This document shows, one piece after another, positions 1 through 6,172 of a DNA stretch of 6,905 nucleotides. The DNA comes from Candidatus Poribacteria bacterium. GTDB taxonomy: Bacteria; Poribacteria; WGA-4E; WGA-3G. Positions within the stretch are counted from its first letter, which is position 1, and every line of letters begins with the position of its first letter. The position numbers and the translations under genes are program-made. The notes under the pieces were generated by a model. That model ran no database searches. It was not told the origin of the DNA and worked only from the letters and a program-made list of their open reading frames with translations. Location of the stretch: positions 1 through 6,905 of the forward strand of contig VXXH01000698.1 of the NCBI GenBank assembly GCA_009835515.1, given 5' to 3'.

Positions 1-7
1 CCCTAAA

Positions 8-25
8 TCCCCCTTATCAGGGGGA
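8..25. repeat. GC-rich hairpin, probable interspersed palindromic repeat
   Basis: A 7-bp perfect stem (TCCCCCT at 8-14 with AGGGGGA at 19-25) closes a 4-base loop, TATC. It could be the end of a terminator for a gene left of the window. The flanking sequence (AAA before, CTTTAAAAG after) also resembles a short palindromic repeat that I recall as common in cyanobacterial and Poribacteria-like genomes; that recognition is from memory. It lies 26 bases upstream of the lipoprotein ribosome binding site, so it would sit in or near that gene's leader. Confidence 0.5.
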
Positions 26-50
26 CTTTAAAAGCAAATGCGTAAGTCCT

Positions 51-56
51 AAGGAG
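51..56 (+). promoter_or_regulatory. Ribosome binding site of the lipoprotein gene
   Basis: AAGGAG stands 7 bases before the ATG at 64 and fixes that start. An inverted repeat, GGACTT (23-28) with AAGTCC (44-49), ends just before it. Its left arm overlaps the right arm of the 8-25 hairpin, so the two stems cannot form together. Any regulatory meaning is speculative. Confidence 0.7.
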
Positions 57-63
57 TTTTCTC

Positions 64-468
64 ATGTTGCGCGCAAATGTGAATGGGAAAATTATCGTGT
101 TGATTCTATCAATGATATTATTTCTTACCGCTTGCGGTAGCGATATCGATGTCGATTATCTTGGGGACTCCTATCCACCTACTTCTCATGTGGATGTTTA
201 CTTTTCAGAAGATGGTATAACCGAAGGCTATCTGGTGATAGGACATGCTACTGCAGATGGAGGGGACACAGAGGCGTTACAAGAAACGTTAATAGAGAAG
301 GCGCGCGAGAGCGGTGCTGATGGCATCATATTTGAAGGATTCGATCGGGTAGAGACCGGAGAACAAACCATAGTCAATGACATAGGTGACACAAGTATCG
401 TCAACACGAAAACCAAAAGCGTATTACAGGTTAAAGCGATTTTTATCAAGTACAACAAAAATCTATAA
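64..468 (+). CDS. Small lipoprotein of unknown function
   Basis: This is a 134-residue protein with a lipoprotein signal. Residues 1-8 are short and basic (R3, K9 nearby), 10-21 are hydrophobic, and a lipobox L21-T22-A23-C24 follows, so C24 should be lipidated after signal peptidase II cleavage. Residue +2 is Gly, not Asp, which by the E. coli rule would not retain it in the inner membrane. The mature part is about 110 residues, acidic and soluble-looking. YPPT (37-40) and an alternating strand follow, then an amphipathic helix with a KARESGADGII segment (79-89) and a final hydrophobic strand (118-129). The YPPT start plus a GAD-containing helix resembles small lipoproteins of alpha/beta fold that I recall but cannot name securely. 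ATG at 64 is chosen for its AAGGAG site. No enzymatic motif is visible, and the function is unknown. Confidence 0.85.
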   Translation: MLRANVNGKIIVLILSMILFLTACGSDIDVDYLGDSYPPTSHVDVYFSEDGITEGYLVIGHATADGGDTEALQETLIEKARESGADGIIFEGFDRVETGEQTIVNDIGDTSIVNTKTKSVLQVKAIFIKYNKNL

Positions 469-571
469 GACGTTGGGGACGACGGATGACGTGCTTGCAG
501 AATGCGCGTCAATCTAAGAGGCGTCATAATTTTTCTAACTTGTGGGTCAAAATTTTCAAAACAGATCCGAA

Positions 572-1651
572 ATGCCGCACACGAAACCCTCCCTATCCCC
601 ATCAAAACCGTCCTCATCTGTAGAGGCGAGGCACCCTCGCATCTACTGGCGATCTATAGCAATTGGACTGATTCTGATCCCGATCAATTGTTATTGGATT
701 ACCTATATTGAACTTGTCCAATATTCCGCGCAGCCCACCATCGTCTCGCTGATTTTTACGGTTGTTTTCAACGTGCTTGTATTGATAGGATTCAACCGAA
801 TACTCAAGCGATTCCTGCCTCAGATGGCTCTATCTCAAGGTGAACTCTTGGTCATTTACGTCATGCTATCCGTTGCCTCAGCGACTGCAGGACACAGCAT
901 GATGGAGATTTTGGTTTCCACATTGGGGCACGCGTTCTGGTTCGCAACGCCAGAAAATGATTGGAAGGATCTGTTTTGGCGGTATATTCCGAGATGGCTT
1001 GCCGTGGCGGACAAGGACGTTCTTTCGGGCTATTACGAAGGAGATTCTACGCTCTACACAAAACAGCATCTGTTGGGCTGGCTAACGCCTGTGATGAATT
1101 GGTTTGGCTTTCTCTTTGCGATGCTCTTTGTTATGGTTTGCATCACGCTTATCGTGCGGAAACCGTGGACGGAAGATGAGAAACTGGCGTATCCGATTAT
1201 CCAACTTCCAGCGCGAATGACAAGCGAGGGTTTTTTCACGAACCGGCTGATGTGGATCGCTTTCGGACTTGTAGCGGCTCTCGATATCATTAACGGTCTC
1301 CACCACGTCTTTCCCGCAATACCTTCCGTATATGAGAAAGCATACCGTTTCAGGTTCACAGAGAAACCCTTCTCCGCAATGGGATGGCTGAGATTGGGGA
1401 TTTACCCTTTCGTTTTAGGCATCGGATTTCTGATTCCGTTGGATCTGCTATTTTCGAGCTGGTTTTTCTTTTGGGTATGGAAGGGACAACAACTCATCGG
1501 CAGCATTGCGGGCTTAGACGGGACGGGTTATCCTTACATCAACTATCAGGGATTTGGTGCATATATGGGCATTTTTTTGATTGCGGTATGGAGGGGCAGA
1601 AAATACCTTCAGAATCTATTGGGCGTGAAAGTTAGTCCTGCGCCCGCGTAG
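572..1651 (+). CDS. DUF6785-like polytopic membrane protein, N-terminal part, ending at in-frame TAG
   Basis: The product is 359 residues from ATG 572. A GTG at 542 would add ten residues; neither start has a convincing ribosome binding site, and ATG is preferred because the MPHTKP-type start fits my memory of homologues. A polar tail (1-27) precedes membrane segments near 28-48, 57-78, 90-115, 174-195, 226-245, 276-303 and 328-340. A conserved-looking loop, EDEKLAYP (201-208), follows the fourth segment and recalls the equivalent loop of OPT-like oligopeptide transporters. The family usually pairs this domain (DUF6785) with DUF6784 in one chain of about 650 residues. Here the frame ends at TAG 1649-1651 and continues open in the same frame, so this is probably half of one protein. 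Codons 17-25 lie in a palindromic repeat. A transport role is inferred; the substrate is unknown. Confidence 0.75.
   Translation: MPHTKPSLSPSKPSSSVEARHPRIYWRSIAIGLILIPINCYWITYIELVQYSAQPTIVSLIFTVVFNVLVLIGFNRILKRFLPQMALSQGELLVIYVMLSVASATAGHSMMEILVSTLGHAFWFATPENDWKDLFWRYIPRWLAVADKDVLSGYYEGDSTLYTKQHLLGWLTPVMNWFGFLFAMLFVMVCITLIVRKPWTEDEKLAYPIIQLPARMTSEGFFTNRLMWIAFGLVAALDIINGLHHVFPAIPSVYEKAYRFRFTEKPFSAMGWLRLGIYPFVLGIGFLIPLDLLFSSWFFFWVWKGQQLIGSIAGLDGTGYPYINYQGFGAYMGIFLIAVWRGRKYLQNLLGVKVSPAPA
620..646. repeat. 27-bp near-perfect palindrome inside the coding region
   Basis: The left arm GTAGAGGCGAGG (620-631) pairs with CCTCGCATCTAC (635-646) around a CAC loop, giving 11 pairs and one mismatch (G625/A641). 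It spans exactly nine codons of the membrane protein, read V-E-A-R-H-P-R-I-Y (residues 17-25), just before the first membrane segment. I recall similar GGCGAGG/CCTCGCC palindromes dispersed in Poribacteria-like genomes, but there is only one copy in this window. In the mRNA it would form a stable hairpin about 50 bases after the start codon. Confidence 0.7.
1649..1651 (+). other. In-frame amber codon separating two halves of one reading frame
   Basis: TAG at 1649-1651 ends the N-terminal part. The next codons in the same frame are GAT GAA CCG and then ATG 1661, which opens the second part, so only four codons separate the two. Read through, the chain is 647 codons, matching the usual length of the two-domain family. 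TAG ends three other genes here (2513-2515, 3873-3875 and 4872-4874 on the - strand), so it is not a globally reassigned sense codon. Confidence 0.8.
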
Positions 1652-1660
1652 GATGAACCG

Positions 1661-2515
1661 ATGTCGCATCGAGCCCTTATGCTTACATTTATTGTTGGTA
1701 TCGCGTTTCTGATCTTCTTTTGTTTGAAAGCGGGTATGTCCCTCTGGGCGATTCTTGTCTTCTTCGGACTCTATTTTGCCTTTTCAACGGCGGTTTCCCG
1801 GATGCGTGCTGAACTCGGATCGCCGATGCACGACTTACACTATACCGGACCCGAACGGGTTATGGTTGCCGCTGTAGGCACGCGTTCGCTGGGACCGAAT
1901 AACCTTTCAATGTTCTCTTTTTTTTGGTTTTTTACGCGCACCTTCGATTCTCATCCGATGCCCCATCAACTTGAAGGCTTCAAACTCGCCTCAACGTCAG
2001 GCATCCGAAGTCGTTTTATGCTGTTTGCGATTCTTATTGCTCTGGTCGTCGGTATCCTCTCGCAATTTTGGGCACTTATATCCATCCCTTACCGACTCGG
2101 TGCTGTACACGAGATGTCTCGCGTGCCAATCATATACGGTTCTGAACCGTGGCGGAATTTGCAGAATTGGTTGACACATCCACTTTCGCCGGACTATTGG
2201 GCGTTAGGATTTACTGGAATCGGTTTACTGTTCTCGCTTTTCCTTATGCTGATGCGAATGAAGTTCTTCTGGTTCCCTTTTCATCCGGCAGCGTATGCCG
2301 CTGTGTGTGGAAGTTGGGCTGTCAATTACATCTGGTTTACACTGTTGGTGGCGTGGGTGCTGAAATTGGTTCTGCTGAAATACGGCGGGCGAAATGCGCA
2401 TCGAAAGGCAATGCCGTTTTTTCTGGGGTTGATATTGGGACAGTTTACCGTCGGAAGTCTGTGGACAATATTGGGCATGCTGTTTAATATACCGACTTAT
2501 GGAATCTGGCCGTAG
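1661..2515 (+). CDS. DUF6784-like polytopic membrane protein, C-terminal part
   Basis: These 284 residues are in the same frame as the preceding part and start four codons after its stop. AGGA (1650-1653), overlapping that stop, lies 7 bases before ATG 1661, so reinitiation as a separate polypeptide is possible. Membrane segments are near residues 5-22, 28-45, 118-140, 180-199, 208-238 and 250-275. Between the second and third lies a conserved-looking cytoplasmic or re-entrant region with RAELGSP (49-55) and HPMPHQLEGFKLA (98-110). These features fit DUF6784, normally the C-terminal domain of the same protein. Alone it would be an incomplete membrane domain unless the halves assemble as two subunits. 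The frame ends with TAG at 2513-2515. A transporter-like role is inferred from topology only. Confidence 0.72.
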   Translation: MSHRALMLTFIVGIAFLIFFCLKAGMSLWAILVFFGLYFAFSTAVSRMRAELGSPMHDLHYTGPERVMVAAVGTRSLGPNNLSMFSFFWFFTRTFDSHPMPHQLEGFKLASTSGIRSRFMLFAILIALVVGILSQFWALISIPYRLGAVHEMSRVPIIYGSEPWRNLQNWLTHPLSPDYWALGFTGIGLLFSLFLMLMRMKFFWFPFHPAAYAAVCGSWAVNYIWFTLLVAWVLKLVLLKYGGRNAHRKAMPFFLGLILGQFTVGSLWTILGMLFNIPTYGIWP

Positions 2516-2622
2516 TACAATGTAGTTGTATTATCTTACTAAACCGATTAATCTTGCTGTAGCAGTGAACTGTGCACGCAATATTGTTAACTTCGTAACA
2601 TCAAAAACGTTAGCACGTAATG

Positions 2623-2648
2623 AAATTATGCCTTAAATGGCATAATTT
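2623..2648. promoter_or_regulatory. Perfect 10-bp palindrome: operator or AT-rich terminator
   Basis: AAATTATGCC (2623-2632) is exactly complementary to GGCATAATTT (2639-2648), with the 6-base spacer TTAAAT. It lies 107 bases after the membrane-protein stop and 99 bases before the enolase-superfamily start. As RNA it is a hairpin followed by only one more T, because the T-run is used in the stem. As DNA it has the size and symmetry of a repressor site. The rest of the 2516-2747 gap holds no sigma-70 promoter I could defend. Confidence 0.45.
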
Positions 2649-2733
2649 TGCTTCGCAGTGAGAATGCTTTACATTTGGAGTGCGGATTTAAGGAACGCAC
2701 TTGATAGTTTAGACGCGCTTAACTTCTCCGCAA

Positions 2734-2738
2734 GGGAG
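2734..2738 (+). promoter_or_regulatory. Ribosome binding site deciding the enolase-superfamily start
   Basis: GGGAG lies 9 bases before ATG 2748. The frame is open upstream to a GTG at 2658, but those 30 extra codons look non-coding and have no such site. The family also normally begins with a MKI-type strand, as the ATG 2748 product does. Confidence 0.75.
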
Positions 2739-2747
2739 ATTAAAAAC

Positions 2748-3875
2748 ATGAAAATTCAAAAAATTCAGGCGTTTCCACTCGCTTACCCGGAACCGCACTA
2801 CAAAGGTATCGAACGTTACATTACACTTGCTCGCGTGGAGAGCGACGACGGTCTTGTGGGTTGGGGGGAGTGTATCTCACAATTTCGAGAAGCAACACTC
2901 GCAACAAAAATAATTATTGAGCAGGGATTTGCCCCGTTGCTTACCGGTGAAGATGCTTTGGATGTGGAACGGCACTGGCATAAAATGCTCGACCACATCT
3001 GGTGGTATGGCCCCGAAGGCATCGCTGCATTCGCCGTCAGTGCTGTGGATATGGCGTTGTGGGACCTAAAAGGCAAGGCACTCGGTTTACCTGTTTGTAA
3101 ACTCCTTGGGGGTCAAATACACGACAGAATCATTGCAATGGCATCAATCATCTTTGATATGGAAGACCTGGACTGGACGCTCAACGAATTTCGGTGGTTG
3201 CGAGAGCAAAACTACCGCGTTGTCAAAGGCGGTTGGGGAATGCGACCAGAGGCAGTATTCGGTCTCGACCGTCAGCGCGATCTTGAAATGATTCGTCGTG
3301 TTCGTGATGTCATCGGAGACGAACTTGAGTTGGTCATTGATACACCGGGACACCGGCGCATTTGGGATGTCCCGACAGCCATCCAACGCTTCCGGGATCT
3401 TGAACCCTATCGGCTCAAATGGATTGAGCAACCGCTACCGCCCGATAACTTTGAAGCATACGCCCAGCTGCGGTCATCGGTCGCGACACCCATCGGTACA
3501 GGTGAGGATGAGTGGGATGTTGAGAGTTACAAACGGCTCATCCAATCCGGCGGTGTCGACATCGTACAAATTGATCCGGGACGTTGCCACGGACTCACCG
3601 GCAGCCGACATGTCATCAAACTAATTGAGACAGAGAGCCTACAGTTCAGTGCGCATACATGGAGCAGTGCCTTAAACACCGCTGCGAGTCTGCACATGCT
3701 TGCGAGTTCGCCGCATGCCGATTGTGCGGATTTCAAGCCCCACGAATCTCCAATGCAGCACGAATTGGTCAGCGATCCGTGGATACAAGAGGACGGTTAT
3801 GTCGCTATACGCGATGTTCCGGGATTGGGGGTCACAGTGCGGGAAGATATTGTACAAAAGTATCTATTTGGATAG
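2748..3875 (+). CDS. Mandelate racemase/muconate lactonizing enzyme family protein (enolase superfamily)
   Basis: This 375-residue cytosolic enzyme is full length for the family. The N-terminal capping domain (about 1-120) carries G-W-G-E-C at 38-42 and the helix with DMALWDLKGKALG (101-113) leading to LLGG (119-122). The barrel domain follows. Apparent Mg2+ ligands are D198 (LVID), E227 (WIEQP) and E253 (GTGED). D276 (QID) and H303 (SAHTW) would form the Asp-His dyad, and E339 may be the final acidic residue. On the second strand the usual K-x-K is K-G-G (160-162), so only the first lysine is kept. Members abstract a proton alpha to a carboxylate, most often in acid-sugar dehydration or racemisation. 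The substrate cannot be read from sequence. The upstream membrane-protein gene points the same way but is 232 bp off; the gene converges with the CPBP gene, leaving 46 bp between stops. Confidence 0.9.
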   Translation: MKIQKIQAFPLAYPEPHYKGIERYITLARVESDDGLVGWGECISQFREATLATKIIIEQGFAPLLTGEDALDVERHWHKMLDHIWWYGPEGIAAFAVSAVDMALWDLKGKALGLPVCKLLGGQIHDRIIAMASIIFDMEDLDWTLNEFRWLREQNYRVVKGGWGMRPEAVFGLDRQRDLEMIRRVRDVIGDELELVIDTPGHRRIWDVPTAIQRFRDLEPYRLKWIEQPLPPDNFEAYAQLRSSVATPIGTGEDEWDVESYKRLIQSGGVDIVQIDPGRCHGLTGSRHVIKLIETESLQFSAHTWSSALNTAASLHMLASSPHADCADFKPHESPMQHELVSDPWIQEDGYVAIRDVPGLGVTVREDIVQKYLFG

Positions 3876-3921
3876 AAGCATAAGCGACAATGGAGCGTTT
3901 TGTGTGTAGACTATTCCTATC

Positions 3922-4821
3922 TTATTGCGCATCATCGTTTGTGGTGTCTTCCCTGCCAGTGGGTTCGATGAGGTACGGAACACGCCAATCGGTCTTTAGG
4001 ATATAGCGTCTCCAGAACAAGATAACGCACGGAATGCTAATGACGAGTGTTATCAGCCCTATCATCCATGATTCTTGAAACTCAGCAATCGTTTCGTATG
4101 AAATGGTGACATCAGTATCCAATGTAAGGGATTCCATGATCCAGGCGGTTAGGTTGTTTACGATATGGAGACTCATCGGAATAAAAAGGGACTTGGTTCG
4201 GATATAGAGAATAGCCATCGCACAGGCGAAACAGAACGCACCGAGGTAATTCGTATGCAGAAGTGCAAAAACTACTGATGAAGCAAGAATAGCCCGCGGT
4301 ACACCCCACTTGACAGTCCATCGCGTTAGCAAAATTCCACGTGCGAAGAATTCTTCCAGCACGGGTGCAACTAACACAATCGTTAGGTAGTTGATTACGT
4401 TCGCAAGGATATAGTTATCGCCACGCCTCCAGATCATCGTTATGGAATCCTCAAGGTACCACGACTTGACAAATCCGGGGAAAACATAAGATAGTGGCAG
4501 ATACAAAACATAGATAGCTGCAATGGCGAGGACCACAAGCGGTACTACCCAGAGGCTATAGCATCCCAACGTACGCCATGTGGGGAATGTGCCGAACAGT
4601 CGGTCATAAGACAAACCGGCACGGGATAGCGCACCAAAATTAAACAGAAAGAAGAAAGCGTAGAGAAATAAGCCGGTCAGTGCTTTTGGAAGTGGAGCAT
4701 CTCTACTGTATCTAAAGAAGATTAAGACAATAATGACAGTGGCGATAAAAGCGAGAATACCACCTACTACCAGTTTCCTCGCACGAAGTTCGCGACGTGT
4801 TTCAAAAGGGTTGTCCTGCAT
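3922..4821 (-). CDS. CPBP family intramembrane metalloprotease
   Basis: The protein is 299 residues and polytopic, with hydrophobic segments near 16-36, 47-64, 86-110, 137-155, 176-195, 197-206 and 252-270. The CPBP (ABI, Rce1-like) signatures are present in order: E156-E157-x-x-x-R161 (EEFFAR), F185-x-x-x-H189 (FALLH) and H219-x-x-x-N223 (HIVNN). These are the expected glutamate and histidine ligands and polar residues of the intramembrane active site. ATG 4821 is chosen because AAGGTGAG precedes it by 7 bases; an ATG at 4878 would add 19 residues, lacks a site and overlaps the dehydratase stop. The gap to that upstream gene is 50 bp, so the two may share a transcript from the promoter at 6075-6103. 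Members cleave prenylated proteins in eukaryotes and act in bacteriocin immunity or processing in some bacteria; the target here is unknown. Confidence 0.88.
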   Translation of the reverse strand: MQDNPFETRRELRARKLVVGGILAFIATVIIVLIFFRYSRDAPLPKALTGLFLYAFFFLFNFGALSRAGLSYDRLFGTFPTWRTLGCYSLWVVPLVVLAIAAIYVLYLPLSYVFPGFVKSWYLEDSITMIWRRGDNYILANVINYLTIVLVAPVLEEFFARGILLTRWTVKWGVPRAILASSVVFALLHTNYLGAFCFACAMAILYIRTKSLFIPMSLHIVNNLTAWIMESLTLDTDVTISYETIAEFQESWMIGLITLVISIPCVILFWRRYILKTDWRVPYLIEPTGREDTTNDDAQ

Positions 4822-4828
4822 AGAGATA

Positions 4829-4836
4829 CTCACCTT
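4829..4836 (-). promoter_or_regulatory. Ribosome binding site deciding the protease start
   Basis: Read on the - strand, AAGGTGAG ends 7 bases before the ATG at 4821. It favours the 299-residue product over the longer frame starting at 4878. Confidence 0.65.
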
Positions 4837-4871
4837 TGTTGAGTGATTATAGGTTCTGAAATTATAGCGTG

Positions 4872-6031
4872 CTACCAATTCGTATGCGAACCGTCCCGTC
4901 GGCGCAAATGTGGGGATTCCCAGAACTTGAATGTTTGCGATGTTGCCAATTCTTCATTAACTTCAACCCCCAAGCCAGGACCATCCGGTACTGGTATAGA
5001 TGCCCCTTCAAGTTTATGTTGGACAGGGAACATATCATCATCATAACGCCCAGCGTTTTCTGTCGGTGAGGTACGGATTTCCAACCAAGCGAAGTTGGTA
5101 ACTGCTGCTGCGAGATGAACCGTTGCAGCGGTGCAGATGGGACCGAGCGGGTTGTGCGGCATCAGATCGATATAGTGCGCCTCTGCCAAACCTGCAACTT
5201 TCATGGATTCCGTTAATCCACCGACATTACATACGTCAATGCGCGCAAAGTTGGTGATACCGCGTTCGAGATACGGGAGGAACTGCCACTTGCTGGAGAA
5301 CTCCTCGCCTATAGCAAACGGTACACCCACCATCGTCCGTAGCGATTCATACGCCTCTGGGGTCTCATCACGGATCGGTTCTTCTAAGAAATCAAGCGTG
5401 CCGGAGGGCATACGTTGACAGAAAGATGCGGCTTCGGCAACACTCAGCCGATGATGGTAGTCTATGCCAAGCACAGGCTCAGGTCCGATGGCTTCTCGAA
5501 GTGCTGTCAACCACTCTGCCGCCAGACTGATGGACTCACGTGGCTCAAAGATGTTCTCCTCGCCCGGCTTCGCGCGATGCAACACATTTGTGCGGATGAC
5601 GTTCCACCCCTTTTCAAGCAACAAATTTGCGTTTTCGATCAATTGCTCAACTGTAGCCGCCCCCGTCGTTGCGAAGCACGGAACAGCGTCGCGTTGCCTT
5701 CCACCGAGCAATTGATAAACGGGTACATCCAACGCCTTTCCTACAATATCGTGGAGTGCGATGTCAATCGCCGAGATCGCGCCTGTTAATGCACGGCCGC
5801 CCTCGAAATACTGGCTCCGGTACATCTCCTGCCACAACCCACCGATCTGCATCGGGTCGCGCCCAATCAGGAATTCTCGGTAGTGCTTAACCGCCCAACG
5901 ACTGCTAATTCTCGACTTGACAGTCCAGATTCGCCCCAACCGTATATGCCCTCATCAGTTTCTACTTTAACAATGAGTTGGTTCCTGTGTCCCACCCAAA
6001 CAGGATAAGGTTTGATGTCGGTAATTTTCAT
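4872..6031 (-). CDS. Galactonate-dehydratase-like enolase-superfamily enzyme, interrupted by a one-base frameshift
   Basis: The gene begins at ATG 6031 (MKITDIKPYP) with AGGAGA 9 bases upstream. Residues 1-46 include G-W-G-E (31-34). At a GGG run (5894-5896) the frame must shift by -1, after which the chain continues AVKHYREF to the TAG at 4872-4874. Reconstituted length is 386 residues, normal for the family. Unshifted, translation gives only 54 residues. In reconstituted numbering, likely metal ligands are D191 (GIDYHH), E217 (LEEP) and E243 (GEEF); H193 two residues after the first ligand, D266 (RIDV) and H293 (PHNPLGPI), with E318 (WLEI), follow the pattern of D-galactonate dehydratase-like enzymes. 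The K-x-K position reads R-T-N, as in members that use the D-x-H histidine instead. Such enzymes dehydrate sugar acids to 2-keto-3-deoxy acids; the exact substrate is unknown. It is either a pseudogene or carries a sequencing error. Confidence 0.82.
5894..5896 (-). other. One-base deletion site in a G-run of the second dehydratase gene
   Basis: On the - strand the sequence reads GTT GGG CGG TTA. Adding one G gives GTT GGG GCG GTT AAG, which joins the conserved N-terminal segment (ELAVVG) to the conserved remainder (AVKHYREF) without any loss. The unshifted frame runs into TGA at 5867-5869. Confidence 0.8.
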
Positions 6032-6040
6032 GATAGATTT

Positions 6041-6046
6041 TCTCCT
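6041..6046 (-). promoter_or_regulatory. Ribosome binding site of the second dehydratase gene
   Basis: Read on the - strand, AGGAGA lies 9 bases before the ATG at 6031. It supports that start against an in-frame ATG at 6103, which falls inside the promoter. Confidence 0.75.
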
Positions 6047-6074
6047 GCGCGCACTTCGTTCTTGGTTTCTAATC

Positions 6075-6103
6075 CTTATACCAGATTCTTTGGCGTATGT
6101 CAA
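6075..6103 (-). promoter_or_regulatory. Near-consensus sigma-70 promoter for the second dehydratase gene
   Basis: On the - strand, TTGACA (6103-6098) is a perfect -35 box, the spacer is exactly 17 bases (6097-6081), and TATAAG (6080-6075) is a -10 box matching five of six positions. Transcription would start near 6068, giving a leader of about 37 bases with the AGGAGA site before ATG 6031. No clear operator is visible. The match predicts strong transcription and shows this gene need not depend on the GKSPEY genes upstream. Confidence 0.75.
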
Positions 6104-6172
6104 CCTATAAGTTGAATAAGGCAGAATTTTTAGCGGGACAATATCGTTTGCGTCGAGGTCGCTGTAGATGAC

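Noticed and set aside
486..534. Possible intrinsic terminator after the lipoprotein gene: ATGACG (486-491) with CGTCAT (522-527), then T-run 530-534
   Set aside because: The loop is 30 bases, the stem only 6 bp, and two A residues intervene before the T-run. An alternative stem (488-494 with 504-510) competes. Too weak to annotate.
1054..1359. Antisense open frame over the membrane-protein gene, and similar antisense frames over the dehydratases
   Set aside because: They have no ribosome binding sites, unlikely compositions and lie wholly inside genes with clear family features.
1649..1651. TAG read as pyrrolysine
   Set aside because: No pyl genes or methylamine methyltransferase context are visible, and TAG ends three other genes in the window. 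Nonsense mutation, split gene or error are simpler.
2658..2747. N-terminal extension of the enolase-superfamily enzyme from GTG 2658
   Set aside because: The 30 extra residues lack family similarity and a ribosome binding site, while ATG 2748 has GGGAG at a proper distance.
3876..3921. Bidirectional terminator between the convergent genes
   Set aside because: The 46-bp gap shows no stem of useful length with a T-run on either strand.
5867..5900. Programmed -1 ribosomal frameshifting in the second dehydratase gene
   Set aside because: The codons at the junction (GTT GGG CGG) do not form an X-XXY-YYZ slippery heptamer, and no conserved stimulatory structure is evident. The family is not known for frameshifted expression.
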